Positions 34,701-46,700 of a stretch of 62,000 nucleotides of DNA are shown here, piece by piece. Source of the stretch: Branchiostoma floridae (taxonomy: Eukaryota; Chordata; Leptocardii; Amphioxiformes; Branchiostomatidae); contig NC_049979.1 of assembly GCF_000003815.2 (NCBI RefSeq), positions 15,164,688 to 15,226,687 on the forward strand. Reading direction: 5' to 3'. Made by a program: the position numbers and the translations under genes. The notes below the pieces were generated by a model, which made no database searches, was not told the DNA's origin, and saw nothing but the letters and a program-made list of their open reading frames with translations. The first letter of the stretch is position 1. Every line of letters starts with the position of its first letter.

Positions 34701-37700
34701 AGCCTGGCTGAGTCATCGATCAGCACCTGGAGCTACAGTAGAAGGTTAAAACACGGTGAGATAGTTCCAGCACCTAGAACTACAAGGGGGAAAGGTGGTG
34801 GCAGTATAGCAAGTGGTGCATTACTTACGATGGTCTCTGGTCTACACACCTAAGGCATGGGCTTGGCTAGGTTACAAGTATTATCAGAGCATAATTCTCA
34901 GTAACACACTATATGATGGAGCTTTTCAGATTTGTGGAAATGTTTACTTGTGGTTTTCTTCTGTGCCGCACAGTTCAGTGAGTGCCGATGCAGGCCATCT
35001 CAACCTTCCATTTTCTTGGCCATTGATGTATGTAGCCAAGTCAGACATAAACACACAAAAATGATTCAATTTTACAAAGACTAATTGCAGTTGTTCTTAC
35101 CTGTGCCTCCAGTGCCACCAGTTCATTCTCAAACCCTTCGTGTCTCCTCTGCTGGCTCTGAACAGTGTTCAGGTCCCTCCCCAGGTCATCTGGGATGGCT
35201 GCATACTTTTCCTGTAAATCAGAAACAACCTCTCTGTTTACTGTGTTTCTTTGATGAGAACAAAACGTCATTTTCCACATATCATAGTTAATCAAGTTCC
35301 TTGACAAGCCTCTACAGGTCATCAAGATACTGAATACCCAAACCCACCTGTATCCTGCTCATAGCCTCAGCTGCATCTCTGTTGAACCTGTGGATCTCCT
35401 CCGCAGCCACCAGCTTCTCCTCCCTGGCCTTGGTGTGCTCCTGCAGCAGGGTCCAGGACTCTCTATGGACAGGGGAACAGAAGCTGTGTTTACATTCTTC
35501 TCAATGTTAAACTTTGTTTCTTCAGCCAAGGCTTATCATGAAAATCTGATACTGTTCCTGCTGGAGTTCTGACCCTGATTTGAGTCTCTCCTGAATGGCA
35601 GGTGAGTAGTTGTTGTTAGTTTCTAGATCTCCTAGCAGGGCAGCGTTCCTCCAACTCTGCTAGAACCAGTGCTAACCCAACCCTTACCCTGACCCTATCC
35701 CTCACCTGAGTCCCTCTTGTCTCTCCTGAATTGCAGGTGAGTAGGTGTTGTTCATCTCTACTAACCACGCAGCAATCCTCTCACACTGCTAGAACCAGTG
35801 CTAACTCTGACCCTTACCCTACCCTTTACCCCTCACCTGAGTCCCTCCTGTCTCTCCTGAATGGCAGGTGAGTAGGTGTTAATCATCTCTACCAGCCGGG
35901 TAGCGTTCCTCTCACACTGCTGAAATCTGCGCTGACCCTGACCCATCTTGTGCTTCAGATCCTCAAACTTTGACAGCAAGACCTGCAGAGACATCACAAA
36001 AGTATGGTGTATGTCCAGTCAATACAAAATTCAATGCAGTGCGATTTACTACATGTACATGTATGTATGTAGAAAGTTGTCAATGGTATTACAAGTTGCA
36101 TATGTAGATCAGATGTCTATGACATGCTGGCTGAAAAAGACAGAGCACCATGCAGAAGGGTAAGATAGAAAAAGTTACTGATGCTAAATATGAGTCAACC
36201 AAGTCACACCTAACTAAGTGCTTTTAAATGTACAATGTTTACCTTAGTGCCCCATTACACAACACTGTGCTATAGATTGTATTCAGTGCAATGAAAACAT
36301 TTCAAATCTGGTTGAGATACAGAAAAAAACATGCTGGCTCTGCCAGATTTTGAACCACAGACCTCGAGTACCTTAGAACCATAATCTGCAGGTTGGGGCC
36401 AAAGCCTGCTAAAAATACCATCATCAGGCTGACAGTGTGATGAAAAAGTGATGAAAATGATATTTTTAAGTACATGTAAATGATGGAGATTATAATGAGA
36501 TGCACAAAATAAAAACAAAACTTAAAAAAGTATCATACAATGATTTTTCAAAATTAGACAAGTCAAATTAGACATGGATTCATAATCAAACCAAAAAGTG
36601 CATTCGACAAAATGTTATAAATGTACTTGAAAAGAACCAATGACTGTGAGAAACAGTCCACAAAATTTCACATGGTGTAAAATATATAATAACTGACACA
36701 AGTTCAACAAATTATCATGAACAAACAAAAGGTAACCTTAATGTGATAGAAATTTAGTCATCTTCAATCCTTATACCTGCAAATGTTCATAATCCTGGCC
36801 ATAGTCCTCGGATGCTGCCACCATCAGATGTTCATTGATCCACTCCTGAAGGTCGTCTGTTTCTCGGGCGTAAGCAAAGAGCTGCTTAGACTCATCCAGA
36901 TGGACACTGCGATCACCCATCAGTGTCTCAAGGGACTTCATCTGCCCTTCCAGGTTAGACTGAGGAAGACAGGCTGGTCAGTATAACACATCTGCTAATG
37001 GTGTGGACTTCAACAAGAAATCAGTATAGTATTATAGCATTTGTTGTGAAACCATCAAATACACACAGGTATCATTTTGTGTTGAAAAGTTAGATAAATG
37101 TGTATGTGGAGTATATGCCTTTTTCAACTCATGTTCATTAAATATAGTACACAAGGTAAAATTATTCAGCACATTGCTGCTTTTGCAGACCTACAAGATG
37201 AATACATGTGACTGTAGTATCAATTATAGGCACAATCAAGGAATGCACAAAGATGCCTACATGTCTATCCTGAATGGTCTTTGCGTTGACATGGCCAGCC
37301 TCCTTTAGTTTCTGGGACTTGTGCTGTAGCTGTTTCACCAAACCCTTATAGGTAGCCATGTCCACTTCTAACGCCTATAAAACAAGTAGGGCAAAATATG
37401 GCAAATCCTAAAGTGCAAGTACAGAACATGCTTCAACAGTTAACACAAAATTATATTTCAAAGGTAGGAAGTACCAGCTAACTTTAACAACTAACTTTCT
37501 ATACACAAACTGACAAAAGTCTTTGCAGTATGAAATTGCATTTCTTGTTTTATGATAAACATCATGATTACACACATGATTGTCAATGTGGACAACAGGC
37601 GTTTTAGACTGGAGTCAATTCAAACCCCTACCTTGTGTTTGGTGATGGCTTTCTCTGCTGCATCCTCATCCTTACCATAGTCTGTACTGGATGCCAGACG

Positions 37701-40700
37701 GGACTTCTCTGCAACCCAACTCTCCACCTCATTGGCATCAGCCAGGAACTGACAATCACAGGTAAGATATTCAACATTTACTTTCCTCTCTTCTGACATC
37801 TACGTCATCAATTTCAAAGTTTTCTTTCTGGAATATTGACTTTATTCTGTTACAAGATTTCAACATCATTGTGTTATTTAAAAGAGATGTCACTGAATAA
37901 GATTTTATCTCAAAAACTGTAGTCATCTACTACTTTCTTCCCTTGTCATCTACTCCAAATAAAGGGAAGCAAAGGTGCACTTGTGACAGGGCGTACACAT
38001 TATTTTAACTGCAACCAAAGTATCCTCTCAATAGTTCTCTATGTAGAAAATTGGAAGTAAGGATAATCTATAATTTTCATCTAAAGACTCAAGGGAAAAT
38101 TTAGATGTAACAAAATAATAAAGTTACCTGCTGCCCCTCGACAGACAGCCTGAGTTGTGCCCGTCTCTCCTCTGACCTCTCCACCAGCTCAGCCCAGGCA
38201 CTGCTCAGTTCCTCACACTTCCCATCAATCTCCTCCACAGCGTAATGCTGCGCCTCGATCAGGTCCTGTCCCTCACCGAGAACCTTCTCAATCACCGGCT
38301 GGTGGCCCGTCACCTCAACCTCTAATTTCTGGGATTGAACAAGACCAGAGATACACAAAGTATCAACCACAACCCTCCAAAATGGCATCTTTGCAATATC
38401 ATATCTTGCTTAATGGTTACAGTAGAGGAAATGAAATGAAAGAGACATCCAATTATTTTGGTCATGTCAGATGTCAGATACGTTTTGTTTTGTTTCTATC
38501 ATTCTGCATGTTGTTTCTGACAAATTTTTGTAATGATTTCTTTTGTAATCATGCCTCATCATGTCATGACAAGTTATCATGTCATCATGTTAATCTTCAA
38601 TATTTTAAGAAGAGTAAGACAAGATTCATGCCACACCTGGTGTTTCTTCTGTAGTTTCAGAGCTGCATCCAGGCTTTTCCCATAGTCCGTTGATGTGGCT
38701 GCCGGCATGTGGTCCCGAATCCACCTCATCTCCTCATCAAGGTCACGCAGGAACTCCTGCAGACGGACCGAGTCCTCCAGCTCACCTCGTCTCCTCAGCA
38801 TGGGGGCCTGCAGAGACTGGAACCTGAAGGAGAAAAATGCAACAAACTTGTCAAATAAACAAGACTTAGTGTTTAACACATCAGTAGCACTAAGCTTATG
38901 TGAGATTTTCCAATGTCAGCAGATGGAACAAAGTTGTCTGTGAATGCTCTTCCTCAAACTTAAACATCTACACAGACAACAAATCGCTTCACAACGAATC
39001 CAACATCACACCAACCCACCCACCTCTGCTGGAAGTCCTTGGTGTTCTGCATGATCCTCTTGGCATCAAAGTGCCCCGCCCTGGCCAGTGCTTGGGCCTG
39101 GCTCACGATGGACTGGATCTTCTCAGCCTGCTGGGACATCTCCTGTTCCAGGGCCTGGGGATACACAGGGGTGGGCTTCAGTAAAGGCTATACAGATATG
39201 AGTCTATCTTTATTGTCTACACCTAGCTGTCTTAAAATGGTCTAGTCAGCAACAATCCAGCTGAACTGCTATACTACAAGGTCAGGTGTTCTACTTTTGA
39301 TGTATGTTTGGATCCCTGATTTGCATGGAAATGTTGCTGTTGAAATCAAAGCTTGAAGTGATGGGTACACAAAATCACCTGGTGTTTCTTGAGGAGATTC
39401 CTTGCTCCCCTGAGGTCCTTGCCGAGGTCCTGCACACCCAGCAGTACTTCCATCTCATCCATCCTGTCCTGGGCTTCCCTCAGCAGGGTGTTCAGCTGCT
39501 GCTGCTGGGCCGCCTGGCGCAGCTTCACACCCTTGTCTGATGACCTGGGGGGAGGGGGAGACATAAGCATCTTATTTATTTTAAGTGCTACATGTAAGAT
39601 AGGTATTAACATGGTGTTCAGCTGCTACTATTGTGCTGCACAAACAAGTCCTTTTTGTAAGACATGCTAGTTACTCCAGTCACAAAGCTGGTTACTCCAG
39701 TCACAAAGGCATTGCTGGATACAGCTGAAGCTCAAGGGAGATTATACCACATACCTGTCATACAGATCTGCCCACTGTGTGTTGAGGTCCCTCAGTGTCT
39801 CCTGAATCTCCTTCCTGGCATAGTGTCTCTCTGCAACCAGGGCCTTTCCAGCCTGTAGCACAATGTTACAATTTTGAGTATGCAGTGATCACATCTTTAT
39901 TGACAAAACACATCTTGTGATCTTACTGATACAAAAAATACCACGGTGAGACCTAAACCCATAAGGTGACAATTGTTTCTCACTGACCTGGTTGGCTCTA
40001 TCTAGTCGTTCAGTGTTTGCTCTTAGCTCAGCCTCAAAGGCCTCATGCTTCTGTAGTTTCCCCTGCAGGTTGGTCAGGTCTCGGTACGACTCGTCTGTAG
40101 CTGCCTTGTACTTCTCCCTGATCCACTGCGACAGCTAGGGTGGGTGGAGTGACATAGTTTATTACAAAATAAACATGACATAATTATATGCTTTTATACT
40201 GCTGTATAATCAATTCCCTTTATACAATATGGCCTTAAAGACAAAATAAAATCATGGTCACCAGATGATAATGAAAGAGAACAGAATTATACCTCTTCAA
40301 CATCTCTGAGGAACTCCTGGTACGTCAGAGATGCCTGGAGAGCTGCTCGTCTGTCCTTGGCCTTGCCCTTCACCTTCTTCCTTCTCTCCACCACCTGGTT
40401 TCTCTTCTGATCAATCCTGGAAGTCATGCACAGATATTTGGTAAATGACTGATAGTTCTCCTTCAACTTAAAAATTTGTCCAGATGACTCAAAGTTTCAA
40501 GGACTGGTGACTTATAACAAAAGTTCGGATGCACTAATAACAGTCCAGGAAAACTGAATACAAAATACAACTCTTAATAATAAAGCATTGCCAGTGGGTG
40601 GAATGACTGATATTGTGATAAGACTTACTGTCTGCTGGCATAGTGTCTGGCCTGTATTAGTTTGTTGGCAATGTCATTCAGGGTGTTGATCCTTTCGTCT

Positions 40701-43700
40701 TGTACTTGTAGGGTGTGTTCAAACTCCTCATGTCTCTTCAGCAGCCCCTGCACACTGTCCACTGTACTCTGGGGGTACAATAGACAAATATCAAGATTTA
40801 AGTTGCTATTACTGCTGAACAGATTTTCACCATTTTTTTTTCATTAGCTTGAGTGTACATTACTTTGTGCACAAAATGACTCAAACTATGAAACATACAT
40901 GTGAGAGGTGTGCCGATTATACTTTTAATCCAGAAATAAATGTTCAAACAGGACAGGTAACTGATTAAACATACCCCCAATTCATCAAACTCCAGAAATG
41001 CCTCATGGCTGCCAGTGACAGAGTCAATCTGGTCTGCCTCTCGATGAAACAGCTGGAAGAAAAAAAGAATATGTTGAAAAATAACATTTGTTCAACTATT
41101 GCGCCACTGACATCACACCTCAAGCCATGCTGATTTGGTCCTTGGATCTAAAAAAATATGCAGAACTGGAAAAACAACATGTAAAAAGAGTTTGATTGAA
41201 TATGGTGGGATTCAATTTTGCTACTAGCCTATAATATAATGTCTCATCTTACCCCGTTATCAAATTTCTATTAGAATAATATACCGCTATCATAACGGCC
41301 TTATGTTTCATCTTGCCCCCATATAAAATTTCTATCATACATTGCTTGATATACCTTAATCAAGTAACGAACTCATAAAAAATAACCGCACCTGCAGCTC
41401 GTGTGAGTCTCGCAGCTGCTCCTCCCTGCTGCTCCAGGCTGCCTGCAGGTTCTGCTGCTCCTGTTTCAGCAGCTCCACCTTCCTGCGCAGGTCACGATTG
41501 GTCGGGGCCTTCCTCAGCAGCCGCTCTCCCAGACGCTGCAGCTCTTTGAAACTGTCAGGACAAAGGAAGATTACACTTAAAATCCAATGTTATCACAACA
41601 TTCTGGGACTGAAAAGAGCCTTTTCTCCACTCCAGTATTCTTAGCTGGAACAGCAAAGAAGGGACCAAATAACAAGTCTATTTACAAAGGACTGTGTAAC
41701 AATTTGGACTACAGACCTGTCCTGGTGAGCTGCAATGTCATCCTTCAGTTCCTGGTGTTGCTTGATCAGCTCCTCTGCATGCAGCACATCTCTGGCCAGC
41801 TCCTCACTTTTCAGCTGTTCTTTCACTGAGCTCAACCATGACATCTAAGTTTTTAAAAAAGTGTCAAGCATATATAATTTGATGTGTAGGTCAACAGTAT
41901 TATGAAATATGGTAATCATGGTATCATCCAAATCATGTATGACAATCCTCATTGTCCAGCTATGGCCAGCATGACTGATTCACACATATAACAGAGCTTC
42001 TCTTACTCTTGTTTCATAGTTATGAGTTATGAAAGGTTCTTTACAGTAATTTGTACATCGAGAAGAAAAGACTCTCTAACACTCACCAAATCCTTGTTCT
42101 CTGCCTGAAACTTCTGTGTGTCATGTGACTGTGCCAGCTGGGCTTTCCTCAGACTTGCCTTGTCCTACAAAGTACAAACACAGTTCGTAATATTGTCAGA
42201 AATTGTCTAAAAACAGAAATTTTAAGTTGTTTCCAAGTAAAACATCTATGATTTTCCCATATTCTGACTCATTGACCAGTGATTCACCTCTGTCAGTACA
42301 ATCAACCAATCCTTATACTTTTATATGCCTGCTCCAGGGGACCATGATGCTAACTAATGTAGTTATTGCCCTGTAATAGACTTAGGCATGATTGTTGATA
42401 GGATAATGAAATACAGGTCATGATTAAGGCTCTATGGGGAAGCCATATGATGGCTGTTTGAAAGAATAATCTTATCATCACTGATGTGAAAAGTTCAATA
42501 TCCCATGACATTTCCTGGATTGCAAGGCACAGGTCTTTAGTCCCCATGAAACCTTCCCAAACACATCACCTGACAATTCTAAATGAATTCTTCATGAACT
42601 CAAAAAATTTTCACAAAGGAAAATACATGGAATGTAATTACCCGAACAGGATCTGATGTATACATAATCAACAAACTCTGCCAACCTTCAACTGTTGCCA
42701 CATGTTCAGAATCCTTTCCTCTTTGAGAGTGATTGGTGCATTCTCACTTGGATGAGCTGTCTTCACCCTGCAACATTCCATACAAATCAGAAGAGTCTGC
42801 GGCCATGTTGAATACAGTCCTATATCACTAAGATTTCAAGTAACAGTCATCTACTCCTCAACTTGTTTGTTAGCAAGAATGTTCTTAGGCAATTAGGCCA
42901 AATAATTCAAAGTAATAAATAAGTATCATGAACTCTTTTAAATGCAATTCTAGATAAACAGCCTGACTCTATATCAGTTAATGGTTAGAAGTAAACGCAC
43001 GACACTGCTGATTAAGTATTCCGTCTTCTAACAGTGACTTACGCAGTTGCCAACAGCTGAAGCTTGGAGATCTTATCTTCTACAGGTCCCAGTTCTCTCT
43101 CAAGGTTCTGTAACAAAGTCACAACAAAAAATTCAAATACAAGTATAATTGACAAAAGGCATACATGTATTTGCAGGACTTAATAGTATCAAACTGAAGG
43201 TAAAAGTGCACAATCTTAAAATCTGTGCTTATTCTGTCCACCTATCTATAACAAGTCCTTACCTGATGCTGCCTCTGCAGCGCCTTCACTCCTTTGACAC
43301 TGTTTCCCAGGTCATCGTTGGACAGGGCTGCAAACTTCTCTTGCATCCACTCTTTAGTGTCATCACATGTTCGCTCAAACAGCTCAATGCTGAAAAGGGG
43401 CAAACAGTCTGTTTCTTTACTTCAATGTATTAAATATACACAAAGGTGTGGACTTATTTTGTGTCTCAGAAGAACAAGATCTATACATTGATGAAGCTAC
43501 ATAATGAAACTGAAAAAAGGCATGAAGTTGGACAGCAGAATAAATTCTTTAAAAAACATGAGAGAAACAATTATTTGAATTGGGGTGGCAATGTGAAAAG
43601 ACCCAGAAATAAGGCTATATATAAAGAAAGCAAACAAAATTATCATNNNNNNNNNNNNNNNNNNNNNNNNNNNNNNNNNNNNNNNNNNNNNNNNNNNNNN

Positions 43701-46700
43701 NNNNNNNNNNNNNNNNNNNNNNNNNNNNNNNNNNNNNNNNNNNNNNNNNNNNNNNNNNNNNNNNNNNNNNNNNNNNNNNNNNNNNNNNNNNNNNNNNNNN
43801 NNNNNNNNNNNNNNNNNNNNNNNNNNNNNNNNNNNNNNNNNNNNNNNNNNNNNNNNNNNNNNNNNNNNNNNNNNNNNNNNNNNNNNNNNNNNNNNNNNNN
43901 NNNNNNNNNNNNNNNNNNNNNNNNNNNNNNNNNNNNNNNNNNNNNNNNNNNNNNNNNNNNNNNNNNNNNNNNNNNNNNNNNNNNNNNNNNNNNNNNNNNN
44001 NNNNNNNNNNNNNNNNNNNNNNNNNNNNNNNNNNNNNNNNNNNNNNTTGCCCTGACAGGTTTCTGCTGACTGTGGCCCGTCTTGACGAACTCATCAGCCA
44101 GCTGGTCAATCTTCTTCATCCTGCCGGCATTGGCAGCCAGCGCTGTCATCAGGTTCTAGGGAATGGAAAAGGGATGTTTTTGAAAAATTGTAGTATGTAC
44201 TAGTAGCAAAATACCAAAAAAAGGCAAGGCATTTTCCCGGAAGGTTGGGCAACAACATGGCAAAACGCTAAGTCTTGATTTAATTTGAGATTCACCTCAA
44301 ACTTTCTTTTCATGGCCTCGACGTTGTCTTTCATGCTCTCCACACTCTTCATGACCTTCTCCTGGTCCTGCATCCACGACTCAAACTCATCACACTCACG
44401 GTAGAACCCAAACAGCTGGATAGAGTCCTCAAGGTAACGTCTTCTCGCCTGAGGAAAATAGGAAGGAAACATTTTACATGAAAAGGGATTTCTCTCACTT
44501 GTGCTGTGTGCATGTTGCAAACAACCCTGCATCTTGATCACAAGGTTGAGAGTTCAAATTTTGGTCAGTTCTTTTAAGGCCTACAGTTTATAGGAAAATC
44601 ATGTTGTAACCTGATCCCCTGTTCATTGTACTTGTGTAAGTACAGGGAGTATCTATTTTGTTAGCTTGCTGTTCTGTGTTCACTTGTAGCAAGCCACTGG
44701 GCATGAATTCGACCTTTGCAAATGAAAATGGTCTACTATTACAATAGATATTTCTCCTAGCTACTGCTGTAGGGATTGTGGACTGACCTGTGCCAGTTTG
44801 ACCAGTCTTCTGTAGGTGGCCGAGATGTTCTGTTGTCTCTCCTCAAGGTTGTCCCGGTCAAAGTGCACACTGGTCTCGGCTGATGCTACAGAATAGCAGA
44901 GATGCAAAATAATGACTTAACACACTGTCAGGAGAATCTGTATGATGCAAGGTATCTCTATTACACAACTCTAACTGTATGATGGCCAAGGAAGATCAAC
45001 AATTATTTTACTACAGGATATCAACATAGAAACAAACTGCGTTGTTGACTTTCCCACATTGAAAAGATTTAGAGCATTTAAGTCATGATAATAGGACTGT
45101 CACCAACTTAAGTATAGGATACAAAAGCTAGAGCATTTACAGTTATACAGCAGGGACTTGTTATGATTATCATGCCTCTTCTAGTATTCTTCTTCATTTC
45201 CTTTCATCTTATACCAACCTTTAGAGTAAAGTGGGTTTTTCCTCTTCACCAACTCCTTCCTTGTCTTGACCTCCTTGACCTTGACCTTTTCTGGTACCTT
45301 GACCTTTCTCTTGACCTTCTTCTGTACGACCTTGCCCTCCACCTCCTTGACATAGTTAGCAGGTACGTATCCCTCCACTCCATCTGGCCTCCTTACACAC
45401 CACCAGTCCTTATTGGTTTTACTCGTCAGGACCAAAACCTAATGGATTTCAATACAACAAATGAAAGGTTATGCTTGGGCATCTTAAAGCTGGATACAAG
45501 AAATTTATTGGTTCCAAGTTCCTGCCAAAGGTACACAAATACATCAGGTTCTATTCTTTATAAGAACTGATTGACAAAGACTATGCATATTTCAAATCCA
45601 CTTGCTTTTCACTTACCCTTATTGCAATCAGTGAAGAAATTAACCAAATATGTCACATTTTTGTATTTATCAAGACTCCCTTTGTTTAAATTAGACCTGT
45701 TAAAGGGTTCATCTACCAGTGTTTTAACAAGTCATAAGCTTTATAGCCAATGAATTACAACTAATGCATTGAATGGACTTGACCTTACAAATATTCAGGC
45801 TGTGTGACCAAAAGTCCAGTAAGAACTGACCTGTCCCCTGTCCACACTCATGCCCTTGCCGCTGTACTTGTACATGGCCTTGACCTGAGGCACCTTCCTG
45901 TCCTCCACCACCTCCCGCACAGTCTCCTTCTCCACTGTCCTCTCCACCTCCACCTCGTACGGAACCTCCACCAGCTCCTCAAGGTACTGGTCTTCATCTG
46001 GCTCTCCATTGATGGAGGGACTGTTGGTAGACTGGATGGGAGAAAAATAGGCTTGAATCAAACAGGAGCACACATTGTGTTGTGAGTATATTGTACTTTA
46101 CAAACATGTTCTAGGACACCCTAAAGTTTATAATTTCCTTGAACAACTCGTCTTCATCCATGCCAGCATTGATGGAGAGACTGTTGGTAGATGGTGGAGG
46201 AACAAACCTTCAAATCTAAGACAAAATTTTCATATTTGGCTGAATGTAAAGCAAATTTTACAATGTCACTTGATAGAGCATGCTAAAACTTCTATCCATA
46301 TCATTGTGTTCTTGTGTCAAATTTCCAGACAATGAGTTTTCCAAGTTTAAAGTGATGAGTCTTATTGATGACTCTGCAATAAAAAATCACGACAATCGGC
46401 TTGTGTTCAAAATTGGAAGGAATATGCATAAATTATGTACACTATTACCAATGTACAAAAAGTGCAAGCTTGCTGGTTACCTGTAGCTGGTTCATTGTCC
46501 CAGAGTCGATCATATGTTGTGCCTGCTCTCCAAGTTTCTGGATGCCACTCTCATATGCTCTGATCTCTTCTTCTAGGTACCCGTGTCTCTGGAGTAAGGA
46601 CTGTCATGGGAGGTACAATAACTGTTAAATCTTTGAAAATCTTTATCTCTTTTATGACACAAAATGATTAGCTTTCAGGGATGCAGATTCTGATAATAAA

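Larger units (their letters stand above)
24846..35462 (-). other. Spectrin exons 44-65: middle repeats
   Basis: Exons: 35348-35462, 35101-35211, 34553-34732, 34156-34371, 33893-34042, 33113-33217, 32614-32708, 32216-32306, 31760-31915, 31336-31527, 31056-31139, 30560-30678, 29885-29999, 29543-29656, 28849-28970, 28476-28536, 28261-28362, 27867-27920, 27450-27584, 25715-25792, 25364-25536, 24846-24936. Typical repeat marks are seen, such as [64 protein letters not shown] and [17 protein letters not shown]. All junctions agree in phase. The longest intron here (25793-27449) holds nothing I recognise. Confidence 0.9.

Noticed and set aside
43446-44109. Open frames of 164-207 codons across the N run
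   Set aside because: They are open only because N cannot produce stop codons; only the 44047-44155 minus-strand part is real coding.
45219-45438. Cluster of nuclear-receptor half-sites (TGACCTTGA / AAGGTCA)
   Set aside because: The words are the codons of a Lys-Val repeat (AAG GTC AAG) in the basic arm of the SH3 exon; coding explains them without a regulatory role.
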